Part shown: piece after piece, positions 17,036 to 26,588 of the stretch
Numbering within the stretch: position 1 is the first letter of the stretch
How the letters are laid out: the number at the start of each line of letters is the position of its first letter
Position numbers and translations under genes: made by a program
The notes under the pieces: generated by a model
Seen by the model: only the letters and a program-made list of their open reading frames with translations
What the model was told of the DNA's origin: nothing
The model's database searches: none
Origin: UBA11865 sp041570195
Lineage (GTDB): Bacteria; Chloroflexota; Anaerolineae; Promineifilales; Promineifilaceae
Assembly (NCBI GenBank): GCA_041570195.1
Contig: JBFFWQ010000001.1
Coordinates: forward strand, 62,001 to 126,000
Length of the DNA: 64,000 nucleotides
Direction of reading: 5' to 3'

Positions 17036-20000
17036 TTAGGATCTCACCTCGTAGATAGAGACGTCTTCGCTATCATAGACCTTCTTTAGCAGGCCCAAAT
17101 CGGCCATCTGATCAAACTTCGCCAGACCCTGCGGCGCGTAGTAGGTCTGCTCTAGCTCACCTACGTAAATATAGGTCACGTCGTATCGATCTAGAATATC
17201 AAGCGCTTCGGCTTTGTCCAGTGTCATGTAGAGTCTGTCTAAATCGTGAATTCGGTCGCGGACGAAGCTTGCTGGCAAGACGGCTCGCTGTTGGCGCTGG
17301 TGCCAGTCCCAGCCGACCACGGCTGGAAGGCCTGTGTACATCGAGACACGGTTGCCGATCGAGCGATACGGATTCGTACTGTGTGCTTCGGCGATAACTG
17401 GCGAACCATCAATGTTGCGCTGCATCCAGCGGATGGCATCGTAGTCGGAAGCCAGAGAGACGATTTGAGGACGGCCGTCATAGGCGCGGTCAGCATAGCT
17501 GGTCGTTTCCATAAAGGCCATGCCGTCCAGAGTATAGGGCGCTCGCGCGCTCATGCGAGTATCCCACTTGGCTTTTGTCGCCAAAAGCGGGTACAGAGCC
17601 GCCAGGCTAACCAGAGCGATCAGCGCCAGGCTCCAGGCTAGGCGCAGATTGACTCTTGTGGATATGATCGGCCACGACCAGACAAGGGCAACGGCTGAAG
17701 CAACGCTGAGTAGCACCCAGACCTGCATATAGAACTTGAAGACCGTATTCATGCGGCCGATATCGCCGTCCAAGACGATGATTTCCACTAGCAATGTTAG
17801 GCTCAGGCCTATGGCAATCAGGATCAAGACTACGCGACGTTCAATGGGCATGCCGCCGCGCAGGCTCAGCAATCCGGCGAGCGATGCTAGGCTCAGGGCT
17901 ACCGGCGCTATCCAGTAGCCTCTGATCAGCAGGAAAACGAGCAGGGCGGTATAGGCAACGAGAGCCAGGGCCAGCAACGGAATGAGGCGCTTCAAGCGGG
18001 ATTGCCCGTGGCTGACTTGACTTCTAGTCCAAGCCCGTATTTCGAGTATCACGTATGTGATGATTATGAACAGAAAGAGTCCATAGATAAGCAAGTAATT
18101 GCCCAATCCGGTGTAGGAGCCAGGCCAGAGCGAGAATGAATTGTAGGGGACCTTGTAGCTTGCAGCGAAGGGCCAAAAGAGCAAGACCGATATGGCAGCC
18201 AGAAGCACAGCCAGCAGACCTGCCTCGGCAATAGTGCTCCACGTAAGCCGGCCGCGATTCTGATAGACGCTGAAGGCGACGGCGATCATTCCTATCATGA
18301 GATAGGTGGGAAAGTCCCACGTATTCGTCGCTCGAAGGACGCCAATGGCCAGGCCGCCAATCAGCCATTGAACAACCGTCAGCAAGCCGAACCTTTCGTG
18401 GCGGCCTCCGGGCAGAACCAGGGATACGGCCCAGGACAGGGCCAGTAGCGTCAGCGGCAAGGCAATCATGTGCGCGTGCAAGTCGGCGTACAGGAAGGTG
18501 AAGAAAGGGAATTCATTAATAGGCTGGGCTTCGCCAGGCTCGAAATTGATCGCCCGGGTGGCGGACCAAAACCAGTCACCGGTCGAGATTGGGATGGCCA
18601 CGTCACCTCTGATGATATTGACGGCGCCATCCATTGCCCGTACGGCATTGTCCACGACCGCTACGCCAGTATGGAGCAGCTCTTGTCGACCGGCCAAGTA
18701 CGAGGCGCGAACCAGCACAGTGATTTCGGCCAGATTGCCAAGGAGAACGACCAACACCGCCGCGATCAGCCCGGCCGCGGCAGCCTTTGTTACTAGACCG
18801 CCAGCGTTTTGGCCGGCGGTCGGAGTTTCGGATTCTTGATTTCGTAGCCGAACATCGCGTGAGGCCACCAGGTTATAAGCCACGCTGAAGGCGCCGATGC
18901 CGGTGAAACTAGCCAGCATCGGCAGGGCGAGGTTGTACGCAATAGTTGGAACCAGTCCAAGAAGTTTCGTGAGGGCGCCAATGTAGACGAAGCCATAGTA
19001 GTAGTAGTTGATATAACCCCCGGCATACCAAGGATCATAGGGAGGGAAGACTGTGCTCTTGAGCACGGCATTGAAGTAGGCCAGATCCATCGGTTTCTCG
19101 CCGCCCCAGATGACGTCCCAGACGTCGGGATTTCCTAGGCGCACGATGATAAATATCAGGAAGAGGGCCAAGGAAACCAACTCTACTACGAGAATCAACT
19201 GGATGTTGTCGCGGACAAATAACGCGATGGTCCGGCGGCGGACGACAAGCAAGATCATCCCAACTATTGCCATCAGGCCCAGGCCAATCAACAGTGTGAG
19301 TAGATCATTGGGAAGTAGTCGCAAGCTGCCCATCAGCCACGTGAAATAGGAAATCAGCAGCAGGGACAAGATCTTCGCCAGAGGGTAACCTCTATCCGGT
19401 AGACCAGGTAGCGCAAAAAAGGTTATTGGAAAGGCCAGCCAGCCTAGTATCACCACCGTTAGCCACCACACCGCGGCGGCAAGCCAGGGATGATTAGCCA
19501 GCAGGCCATCCAGGTTGAACAGCAGGCTGAAACTGCCGTTGTCTTGTTGCAGCTGCAAGGCATTACTATCCAGCATAAGTCCGCCACCCGCCAGCGACGC
19601 CGCGCCCGGCGTCATGGTCACGACGTTGCTCAGATCTACGCTGCCGAGGATCTGCCTGACCTTGTCTGGACTATAGTCGTCTGTCTTGGCGAAAATCCAC
19701 ACCGGGGGATGGTCGTATACGCTGAACGCCTCTTCGGCCGCCAGATCTCCTGGAGGCGGCCAGCCAGCATCCGGTGGCTGGCCCCAGCCGATCTGGCCGG
19801 TGGTGTCACTGATATAGAGTGGCCCGATATGAAGATCGGCCTGGAATTGTGCAGCAAGCTCGAAGCCCAGTTCGCCGTTGAAAAGAGCCTCGTAGTAGCG
19901 ATTGGTCAGAGGATAAGTGAGCGGCAGGCGAGGAATCGACCACAACGCCCTCTGGCTACTGAGGACGATGTAGTCGGCCTCTTCCAGCCAGCGGTAAAAA

Positions 20001-22078
20001 CTGGCCCGCTTTGCTTCGCTGTCTGGGTACGTGATTGGGATAAGACCATCTGAGATTCCCTGGTAGTAGAAGCCGTACAGGTCGCGACCTTCGTAGCGCA
20101 CAGGTAGGGCGTCATCCCAATGCTCGTTGGCTAACTTACTGGTGCCAAAGCTGATCGGAGCAGCCCCGATGACATCGACGATAAGCAAATAACGCTGCCC
20201 AGCCGCGACAGGGACAGACCGAAAGTCGGCCAGCACCTCCTGATCCTGGATGCCAAGGTTCAGCGGTTTGTCGATGCCGATCGTTGTGTCGCTCAACAGC
20301 TCAGCTTCAATGGGCTCGATCAACTCAATCCGCAGTTGTTCGCCCTCATCCTGAACGAAACGGGCGTCCGGATCGGAGACGTAGTTGAAGCGCAGGCCGG
20401 TGATGTTTCCCTCTTCGGGCATCTCGAAGTAGAGCGTCATCGGCACGCTCTGTTCGTAGAGTTCGAAACGCCTTAGAGGCAGCTGCAGTTCCTTTTCAAC
20501 GCCGCCGCTCTCATAGAGTAGCGCTGCTCCCGTCGGAACGTTATTGAATATCCACTCGGAAGCCTGAACCCTGGTAACTGGCCGGCGATAGATGTCGACG
20601 AAGGAATTGGCCCACAATATTGTGGGTACGATCACCAGCACGATCAGAACGGCTGCGAGCAATTGCCTCAGGCGGCTGGCGCCGGCTCGTTTCCACATTT
20701 CGATCAGAGCCCAACCGGCGAGGATGAAGAGGAACGGGTAAATCGGCAGGAAGTACCGAATCGACTTCACCCAGCGGGTGGCCATGAACAAGAAATACAA
20801 TCCGACCCAGGAGACCAGTAAGACGTGATTTAGCCAACCAGGTCGGGTGCGCACGATCTGGTATAGAGCCCACAAGAAGGCCAGCCAGCCCGCCAGTCCG
20901 GCGGTGAGCCCCATGCCCCAAAGAACCATATTGATCAAGGGAAAAACTACAGGGGTTCTGTCGGTCCACTGTAGCGCCGGCGGAAACACCGCCTCCGGGC
21001 TTTGCATGATCTGGATCTCACTCAAGTTGGCTCGCCATTGGGGGTTAAATCCGGCAACGGAACCAGCCAAGATCTCCAGCTGACTGGCCGGCTGACCGGC
21101 GTTGGCCATCAATGTTTCGCGGACGATCTGGCCATCGGCAAAGGCGTATGGTTGAGCGAGTCGGAAAACTATGACCGAGATGACAGCGGCCGACAGAAGT
21201 CCGACGATCACTTGGGTAACATGACGAGAGCCTTTGGCGCTGATCATGTAGCGCCATCCAAATGGCTCACCCGCGGAGGTTGCACAGCGAACCAACCATA
21301 CGAGCGCTGCCACGCCCGCCATGACCGCCAACGGAGCCAGATTGATGCGCGATGAAACTGCAAGTCCCAGGGCTAAGCCGAATAGAAGCCACCATCTCAT
21401 TTGACGGCCACTGTCGCCGGCTCGCACGGCAGTATACATGGCGATAGTCGTGAAGGCCGCCGCCCAATTGTCCATGGTGAAGAAGTGGGATTGCTGAATG
21501 GGTAAAACGGCTGCGGCCATCAGTAGCGCGCCGATCAAACCGACCCGCCAGTCATAGAGCCTTTGGCCGATCAAATAGACAAAGACTATCGCTACAAGAT
21601 CGACTAGAGCCGACAAGGAGCGGCCGACCAGTTGGAGGCCATCGAAGAAGACGAAGCGCGCGTCACAAATAGTTCCGGCGTAGAGGCAGAAGCCATCAAT
21701 GCCCTCGGCAATCAGGCGAGTGGCCGTCATCGGGAAGTTGCCGTAGACGTAGAATGACTTGCCAACGTTGTAGGGGTTCAGCGGCGACTCAGAAGTCTTG
21801 AGGTAGGTTATCGGATCCGTAACACGCAGAAGTGAGGCCGTATCGGTCAAGAAGCGTTCATCAGGATGTAGATGATATGTACCGTCCCAATCGAGACCTG
21901 TGAAGCGAAAATAAGCCCCTAGAAGCAAGATGAGCAGCAGCCCGACGACTGCAAAGACTGGCCAAGACAGCAGCCGACTCCTGAGCGAACGGCTGGCTTG
22001 ATTGCCAGCAGATACGACGCGGTCGTCGACCGGAAGCGCTGGCGCGCTGTTGTGCTCGATTCTCGTTTCCTCCATCAT
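17036..22078 (-). CDS. Fusion of GT39-like transferase and DUF2298/YYY membrane domain
   Basis: A 1680-residue protein. The N-terminal third (about residues 40-510) is a GT-C/GT39-like membrane domain with an acidic loop HLHPDERF after the first helix. A soluble beta-rich stretch follows (about 510-850). The C-terminal half repeats the YYY architecture, with PPYDPWYAGGYINYYYYGF and LYADLHAHMIALPL motifs. It appears to be the first gene of the operon that runs to 7581. A candidate TTGAGA-N16-TAGAAT promoter lies upstream. By homology it would act on lipid-linked sugars at the outer membrane face; this is not proven. The start could be either of two adjacent Met codons (22078 or 22075). No Shine-Dalgarno is seen. 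Confidence 0.87.
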   Translation of the reverse strand: MMEETRIEHNSAPALPVDDRVVSAGNQASRSLRSRLLSWPVFAVVGLLLILLLGAYFRFTGLDWDGTYHLHPDERFLTDTASLLRVTDPITYLKTSESPLNPYNVGKSFYVYGNFPMTATRLIAEGIDGFCLYAGTICDARFVFFDGLQLVGRSLSALVDLVAIVFVYLIGQRLYDWRVGLIGALLMAAAVLPIQQSHFFTMDNWAAAFTTIAMYTAVRAGDSGRQMRWWLLFGLALGLAVSSRINLAPLAVMAGVAALVWLVRCATSAGEPFGWRYMISAKGSRHVTQVIVGLLSAAVISVIVFRLAQPYAFADGQIVRETLMANAGQPASQLEILAGSVAGFNPQWRANLSEIQIMQSPEAVFPPALQWTDRTPVVFPLINMVLWGMGLTAGLAGWLAFLWALYQIVRTRPGWLNHVLLVSWVGLYFLFMATRWVKSIRYFLPIYPFLFILAGWALIEMWKRAGASRLRQLLAAVLIVLVIVPTILWANSFVDIYRRPVTRVQASEWIFNNVPTGAALLYESGGVEKELQLPLRRFELYEQSVPMTLYFEMPEEGNITGLRFNYVSDPDARFVQDEGEQLRIELIEPIEAELLSDTTIGIDKPLNLGIQDQEVLADFRSVPVAAGQRYLLIVDVIGAAPISFGTSKLANEHWDDALPVRYEGRDLYGFYYQGISDGLIPITYPDSEAKRASFYRWLEEADYIVLSSQRALWSIPRLPLTYPLTNRYYEALFNGELGFELAAQFQADLHIGPLYISDTTGQIGWGQPPDAGWPPPGDLAAEEAFSVYDHPPVWIFAKTDDYSPDKVRQILGSVDLSNVVTMTPGAASLAGGGLMLDSNALQLQQDNGSFSLLFNLDGLLANHPWLAAAVWWLTVVILGWLAFPITFFALPGLPDRGYPLAKILSLLLISYFTWLMGSLRLLPNDLLTLLIGLGLMAIVGMILLVVRRRTIALFVRDNIQLILVVELVSLALFLIFIIVRLGNPDVWDVIWGGEKPMDLAYFNAVLKSTVFPPYDPWYAGGYINYYYYGFVYIGALTKLLGLVPTIAYNLALPMLASFTGIGAFSVAYNLVASRDVRLRNQESETPTAGQNAGGLVTKAAAAGLIAAVLVVLLGNLAEITVLVRASYLAGRQELLHTGVAVVDNAVRAMDGAVNIIRGDVAIPISTGDWFWSATRAINFEPGEAQPINEFPFFTFLYADLHAHMIALPLTLLALSWAVSLVLPGGRHERFGLLTVVQWLIGGLAIGVLRATNTWDFPTYLMIGMIAVAFSVYQNRGRLTWSTIAEAGLLAVLLAAISVLLFWPFAASYKVPYNSFSLWPGSYTGLGNYLLIYGLFLFIIITYVILEIRAWTRSQVSHGQSRLKRLIPLLALALVAYTALLVFLLIRGYWIAPVALSLASLAGLLSLRGGMPIERRVVLILIAIGLSLTLLVEIIVLDGDIGRMNTVFKFYMQVWVLLSVASAVALVWSWPIISTRVNLRLAWSLALIALVSLAALYPLLATKAKWDTRMSARAPYTLDGMAFMETTSYADRAYDGRPQIVSLASDYDAIRWMQRNIDGSPVIAEAHSTNPYRSIGNRVSMYTGLPAVVGWDWHQRQQRAVLPASFVRDRIHDLDRLYMTLDKAEALDILDRYDVTYIYVGELEQTYYAPQGLAKFDQMADLGLLKKVYDSEDVSIYEVRS

Positions 22079-22206
22079 TCGTTATCGACAGCCAGATACC
22101 CGGCCCCTTCATCGACCACTAATTTGTACACGCTCTGAGCGTTAAAGGCTTATCTCTCGAATCCAATTCTCATGAGATCGGTCCATCTGATCGAGCCAGG
22201 ACAACT

Positions 22207-22234
22207 ATTCTAGCCCTATGAGCCATATTCTCAA
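22207..22234 (-). promoter_or_regulatory. Candidate promoter of the glycosyltransferase/sigma operon
   Basis: TTGAGA, 16 bases, TAGAAT on the minus strand, about 130 bases before the start at 22078. It lies in the 173-base gap after the methyltransferase gene. It matches a housekeeping-type promoter, not an obvious ECF site. Confidence 0.35.
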
Positions 22235-22251
22235 CTTGCGTTGACATCTGG

Positions 22252-23109
22252 TCACCGAGTTGAATGCCTGTCCAGAGCCTCATTGTCGGCATGCGGCTTG
22301 CGAGCCTTGAAGAGTAGCATCGAACCTTTGGCTGGAGTTGACTCGCGATATAGTGGGCGGAGCCATTTTTCGGTGAAATACAGGTTGCTTCGCCAAGGGG
22401 CTATGATCCAGCGTCCGGTAAAGAAATGCAGAATCAATGAGGGCAAGCCGTAATAATGTCCGATCTCCAGGGCATGAAGCGCGCGTTCGGAAAAGTAGTA
22501 TTGCCAGCGGTCGACAACAAGGCCTGCGTCAGTCAAACGGCGAGCCCATAGCTCTGGCCCATCCGTGTGGGCATGCCGGGCGATGCGATTGAATAGCCGG
22601 CGGTAGCGGTCGGCCAACCCATTCATCTTCAGCTTTTCGAACCACAATGCGCCGCCCAACCAGGCTGTATAGTTGTCGCTGGGCATCGTGACGACAAGTG
22701 TGCCTCCAGGCTGCAAAACACGGGCTATATCATTCAGGACAGGCTGTATATCCAGAATGTGTTCCAGAACCGAATTGCTTATGACGCTACCAAAATAGCC
22801 GTCAGGAAAAGGCAGCGCGTCCCCTAATCCATTAATGACCAGTCTATGTGCGCCGGCGCGACGGGCTTTGCTTAATGGACCCGACCAGGGATCGATGCCG
22901 GCCATAAGCGGTTCCTCGAAAGCCAGGGTGGCGAAGTGGCCATCACCACAGCCCAGATCGAGAATCGGCCCAGGCAATTTGGTTTGCCGGTAGAAACGAG
23001 CTTCGACCGAACGCAGCAACGCCCGGAAGGCGGGAACAGTCTTAAGGTGGCGCCACAGCAAGTCGTCGTCATTGGGGTCAACTGGATGCGATGCGTGTTC
23101 TTGAGACAT
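22252..23109 (-). CDS. Class I SAM-dependent methyltransferase
   Basis: 285 residues from the ATG at 23109. Motif I is ILDLGCGDGHF, followed by MAGIDPW, then ALPFPDGYFGSVISNSVLEHI and VLQPGGTLVVTMPS. These are typical of Methyltransf_11 enzymes acting on small molecules or glycolipids. The upstream in-frame extension to 23280 would run into the GT4 gene and has no homology-like features, so it is rejected. It lies 43 bases after the GT4 gene on the same strand, and with the flippase-like gene further up it forms a small envelope-glycolipid set. The substrate is unknown. Confidence 0.82.
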   Translation of the reverse strand: MSQEHASHPVDPNDDDLLWRHLKTVPAFRALLRSVEARFYRQTKLPGPILDLGCGDGHFATLAFEEPLMAGIDPWSGPLSKARRAGAHRLVINGLGDALPFPDGYFGSVISNSVLEHILDIQPVLNDIARVLQPGGTLVVTMPSDNYTAWLGGALWFEKLKMNGLADRYRRLFNRIARHAHTDGPELWARRLTDAGLVVDRWQYYFSERALHALEIGHYYGLPSLILHFFTGRWIIAPWRSNLYFTEKWLRPLYRESTPAKGSMLLFKARKPHADNEALDRHSTR

Positions 23110-23152
23110 GATTGATCGGCAGTGGATGAAGACCGCAAGTTGGGTGCGTAAA

Positions 23153-24364
23153 CTAGAGACTGTCCCGGAGTTGACGGAGATGGCCGTATGCGGGAGGTTC
23201 TGCAGCCGTATCGACCTTTCTGCCCTGGCGGAGATCGTTGAAAAGGCGGACATATTCGGCCGCCGTTCCAGCCGGGTCAAACGAAGCCGCTATGGTTTTT
23301 GCAGATCGAATGTACTTCTGTTTATCGTCCAGAACCTGAACAATTGCCTCGGCCAGAGCGGTTGAATCGCCAACAGGCACGATCTCACCCATTCCGGTCA
23401 TTTGTACCGGTTGCCTGACTCCTGGCAAGTCAGAGGCAACCACGGGTACGCCGCTCATCATAGCCTCCACCTGGACCAGGCCGAAGGTTTCAGTGTTGTT
23501 CAGGCTGCACATTACCAGGCAGTCCAGGCTGCGGTAGAAAGCGGTCAAACTCGAGCCGTGTAATGCGCCCAGTAGGTGGTAGTTCTCCCCGTATCTTTTC
23601 AGCAGAGGTCGCAAATGTTTGACATAGGCGCCTTCGCCGATGGCCTCAGGGCTAGCATGCAAGACATGAGTTGCGGGGTGCCGCGAGAGTATTTGCGGCA
23701 GCGCTTCCAACAAGATCTCGATGCCCTTCTCTGCAGCCATCCGGGCCGAAATGCCAATAACGTATTTACCTTCGAGCTGATGTTTGCGACGAAACGCCTC
23801 AACCTCATCTGCCGATGCCGAGGCTAGTTCCACTGGCGGTGGGATAACGTGCAGTTTACTGGCGAGATAATGCGACAAATATGGGGAGTGCGTTCCGAAA
23901 TCACGCGTATAAGTAACCACGGCGTCGGCCAGCGCCCCGGCCGCCCGATTCATCGTGTGTACCGTCTTATCTATCATGCGGTTAAAGGCGCCGACGGGCA
24001 GTTGTAAATCAGAATGGTAGGTGAGCACAACAGGCTTGCCATACAGACGGCCACGGGCGGCCACTCCAGGCGCGTCAAATTGGGGAAGGTGTAGATGAAC
24101 TACGTCCGAGTTTCTGACCATGCCCCAGGCCAGTGGTCCGAATCGCGGCATGATCACGCCCTTGCTTACGCGCAGAGCAACAGGCACTCGGCGTATCGTT
24201 ACGCCCTCTTGTTCTTCATGAAGAGGCAAGGACTTGTCATATTGCGAAGTGAAGACTGTGACCTGATGGCCCTGTTTGGCCAGGGCTTTGCTCAGTCTCT
24301 CCACATAGATGGTCAAGCCGCTAATATGCGGCCGATAATAAGTTAAGACTTGCAGAATATGCAT
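23153..24364 (-). CDS. Family 4 glycosyltransferase (GT-B fold)
   Basis: A 403-residue protein. The N-terminal Rossmann half starts at MHILQVLTYYRPHISG, with the Gly-rich loop that binds the acceptor. The C-terminal half has GISARMAAEKGIEILLEALPQI and the GT4 signature ending in NTETFGLVQVEAMMSGVPVVASDLPG (E-x7-E type nucleotide-sugar site). It likely transfers a sugar from a nucleotide donor onto a lipid or polysaccharide on the cytoplasmic side. It follows the flippase-like gene by 46 bases and is followed by the methyltransferase, so the three probably serve one glycolipid pathway. Confidence 0.9.
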   Translation of the reverse strand: MHILQVLTYYRPHISGLTIYVERLSKALAKQGHQVTVFTSQYDKSLPLHEEQEGVTIRRVPVALRVSKGVIMPRFGPLAWGMVRNSDVVHLHLPQFDAPGVAARGRLYGKPVVLTYHSDLQLPVGAFNRMIDKTVHTMNRAAGALADAVVTYTRDFGTHSPYLSHYLASKLHVIPPPVELASASADEVEAFRRKHQLEGKYVIGISARMAAEKGIEILLEALPQILSRHPATHVLHASPEAIGEGAYVKHLRPLLKRYGENYHLLGALHGSSLTAFYRSLDCLVMCSLNNTETFGLVQVEAMMSGVPVVASDLPGVRQPVQMTGMGEIVPVGDSTALAEAIVQVLDDKQKYIRSAKTIAASFDPAGTAAEYVRLFNDLRQGRKVDTAAEPPAYGHLRQLRDSL

Positions 24365-24410
24365 AGATTCTCAGTAATCAGGACAGTTGATTTGTGTTGA
24401 TGGCAGGCGC

Positions 24411-25442
24411 TCATGCGCCGGGCTTCACCAATGACCTAGCCGAAGAGACGACGCTAGAAAACGTCTCCCCAGTTCGGCTGATGCCAATAATGCCAAGAAT
24501 GCCCAATACAATGTAGTTCACCACATGGTACAGCACGGCAAAGGAAGCGGCTTCAGCATCTGCTAGGCCCAATATGCCGGCTATAGCAAAGGTGACGCTG
24601 GCCTCAAAGACGCCGACTTGGCCTGGTGACGATGGCGCTGTGACGCTGAAGGCAGCGATACATACGACAAAGGTCGCTTGTTGAAGAGTCACATCCAGAT
24701 TTACCGCCCGCAGACCCAGATAATAGCCGGCGACGATGGGCGCCCAAATGATTATGCTTAACAGCAAGAGCACAATAGCGCCCCTGAAGCTGGTGAGCGA
24801 GTCCAGACCAAGTAAAAGGTCGTCAAGCCGTCTGGACCATGTCTGGGCGTCTATTTTTGGGACACGTCCCAGCAAGGTCCCTGCCAGTCGACTGGCACGG
24901 TCGCGCTGATTCGCCGCACCGACCAGGACAATGATGGCCACCAGGACAGCCACGCCGGCCGCGCGAACAATGGCGTTCACCGTCGGAGGAACCTCAGGAA
25001 CACCCGACAGCGTGAAAGGAAAGAGAATCACGATGAAGGCCAGGTCGAATACACGTTCGGCCACCATTGTCGATAATCCCCTAGAGATCGAAAGCGAGGG
25101 CACATTGCCTATCAACACAGAACGAGCCACGTCCCCTAGCCGAAAGGGAAGCAGATTAGTGAGCATGTAGCCGATGTTCTGGATATGGAAGACCTTACCA
25201 TATGGAACTCGCTTGCCCGGCTCCAGGCCGCTATTGAGCATAAAACGCCAACGCACAGCGCGCAAGATCATGAAGGCGACTAGTGATACGGCCGCCAGCA
25301 GCCACAGTTCATAGCGTGTGTTTCCGAGAGCCCGAATGATATCGGCCGGCTTAACAAAGATGAATACGGCCGCCAGGCAAGCGACGCTCACGACTATGCC
25401 TATCCAAAACTGAAGACGTTTTGCAGCAGAAGAACGTTCCAT
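24411..25442 (-). CDS. Flippase-like integral membrane protein (LPG synthase TM domain/UPF0104 family)
   Basis: A 343-residue protein with about 8-9 helices. The conserved UPF0104 stretch reads LLPFRLGDVARSVLIGN, followed by MVAERVFDLAFIV and a late PSSPGQVGVFEASV loop. Known members include the transmembrane half of lysylphosphatidylglycerol synthase and AglD-like proteins. A role in glycolipid transfer or translocation fits the GT4 gene next to it. No Shine-Dalgarno precedes the ATG; a TATAAT lies only ten bases upstream, so the mRNA may be leaderless or very short-leadered. It is divergent from the aldo/keto reductase gene. Confidence 0.85.
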   Translation of the reverse strand: MERSSAAKRLQFWIGIVVSVACLAAVFIFVKPADIIRALGNTRYELWLLAAVSLVAFMILRAVRWRFMLNSGLEPGKRVPYGKVFHIQNIGYMLTNLLPFRLGDVARSVLIGNVPSLSISRGLSTMVAERVFDLAFIVILFPFTLSGVPEVPPTVNAIVRAAGVAVLVAIIVLVGAANQRDRASRLAGTLLGRVPKIDAQTWSRRLDDLLLGLDSLTSFRGAIVLLLLSIIIWAPIVAGYYLGLRAVNLDVTLQQATFVVCIAAFSVTAPSSPGQVGVFEASVTFAIAGILGLADAEAASFAVLYHVVNYIVLGILGIIGISRTGETFSSVVSSARSLVKPGA

Positions 25443-25452
25443 AGACCGGGGG

Positions 25453-25481
25453 ATTATAACAAGGATGGCCTGTTCATTGAA
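25453..25481 (-). promoter_or_regulatory. Promoter of the flippase-GT4-methyltransferase operon
   Basis: TTCAAT, 17 bases, TATAAT on the minus strand. The -10 box ends ten bases before the ATG at 25442, leaving almost no 5' leader. Confidence 0.45.
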
Positions 25482-25576
25482 GGAAGCGTATTATTCCTAA
25501 GACAATCCTTAGTACTTGTTGAATCGTTTTGGCACCGCACGTGCTGATCACATCGTTAGATCCTACGGAGAGAAGC

Positions 25577-26557
25577 ATGGACTATGTTAATCTTGGCCGT
25601 TCTGGTCTCAAGGTATCGCGCATCTGCCTGGGAACTCTTACCTTCGGCAGCCAGAAGTGGCGCCCATACATGCTAAATGAAGCCGAGAGCCGACCACTCA
25701 TCGAGCGGGCGCTGGATTTGGGCATCAATTTTTTCGATACCGCCGATATGTATTCGTTGGGCATCAGTGAAGAGATCCTGGGACGGGCGCTTAGCGACAT
25801 GGCCGATCGATCCGAAGTGGTCGTCGCCAGCAAGGTCTACTTCAAGATGAGCGAGGATCCGAACGCCGGCGGCCTGTCACGCAAGCATATTATGGACGCG
25901 GTAGATACTTCCCTAAGGCGCCTTGACACTGAGTATCTGGACCTTTACCAGATCCATCGATGGGATTACGAGACGCCCATTGAAGAGACCCTCCGGGCGC
26001 TGGACGATCTGGTCAACGCCGGCAAAGTCCGTTACCTCGGTGCGTCCAGCATGTTTGCCTGGCAATTCGCCAAGATTCTCTTCACGGCCGAGCGCCATGG
26101 TTGGAATAGATTCATCTCGATGCAGAATCACTATAATCTGGTCTACCGCGAAGAAGAGCGAGAAATGATGCCTTTGTGCCGGGATCAAGGCGTGGGCACG
26201 CTACCTTGGAGCCCCCTTGCCAGAGGATTCCTGGCAGGCAATAGATTCCGCGACGGCGGGGGCGATACGATCCGAGCCAAACATGATTCATTAGCCGACG
26301 AGATGTACTATCGAGAATCTGACTTCGACGTCGTCGAGCGGGTTATTGCCGTGGCTGAGCGCCACGGCGCCAGTCCGGCGCAGGTCGCGCTGGCCTGGCT
26401 GCTTCATCAACCAGGTGTTACGGCGCCAATCGTCGGCGTACGACGGATCCGGCATTTGGAGGAAGCAGTGGAGGCTACGAGCATCACACTGTCCAAGATG
26501 GATCTGGCCGAATTGGAAGAGCCGTATCGGGCACATACGATCCTGGGGCACGAGTGA
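25577..26557 (+). CDS. Aldo/keto reductase
   Basis: 326 residues from the ATG at 25577, which has a GGAG site seven bases upstream; a longer in-frame start at 25529 lacks one. It is an NADPH-dependent (beta/alpha)8-barrel oxidoreductase. The catalytic tetrad is visible as Asp54 and Tyr59 (FFDTADMY), Lys86 (VASKVYF) and His127 (LYQIHRWD). The N-terminal YVNLGRSGLKVSRICLGT is typical of the group. The C-terminal nucleotide site VGVRRIRHLEEAVEA is also present. The substrate is unknown. It is probably co-transcribed with the next gene (31-base gap). Confidence 0.93.
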   Translation: MDYVNLGRSGLKVSRICLGTLTFGSQKWRPYMLNEAESRPLIERALDLGINFFDTADMYSLGISEEILGRALSDMADRSEVVVASKVYFKMSEDPNAGGLSRKHIMDAVDTSLRRLDTEYLDLYQIHRWDYETPIEETLRALDDLVNAGKVRYLGASSMFAWQFAKILFTAERHGWNRFISMQNHYNLVYREEEREMMPLCRDQGVGTLPWSPLARGFLAGNRFRDGGGDTIRAKHDSLADEMYYRESDFDVVERVIAVAERHGASPAQVALAWLLHQPGVTAPIVGVRRIRHLEEAVEATSITLSKMDLAELEEPYRAHTILGHE

Positions 26558-26588
26558 AACCGCGTGCGAGTACATAGGGCAAGGCACC

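Noticed and set aside
26346..26588. Extension of the D-serine dehydratase-like gene into the reductase gene
   Set aside because: It is a shadow of the reductase frame; the family starts at 26589.
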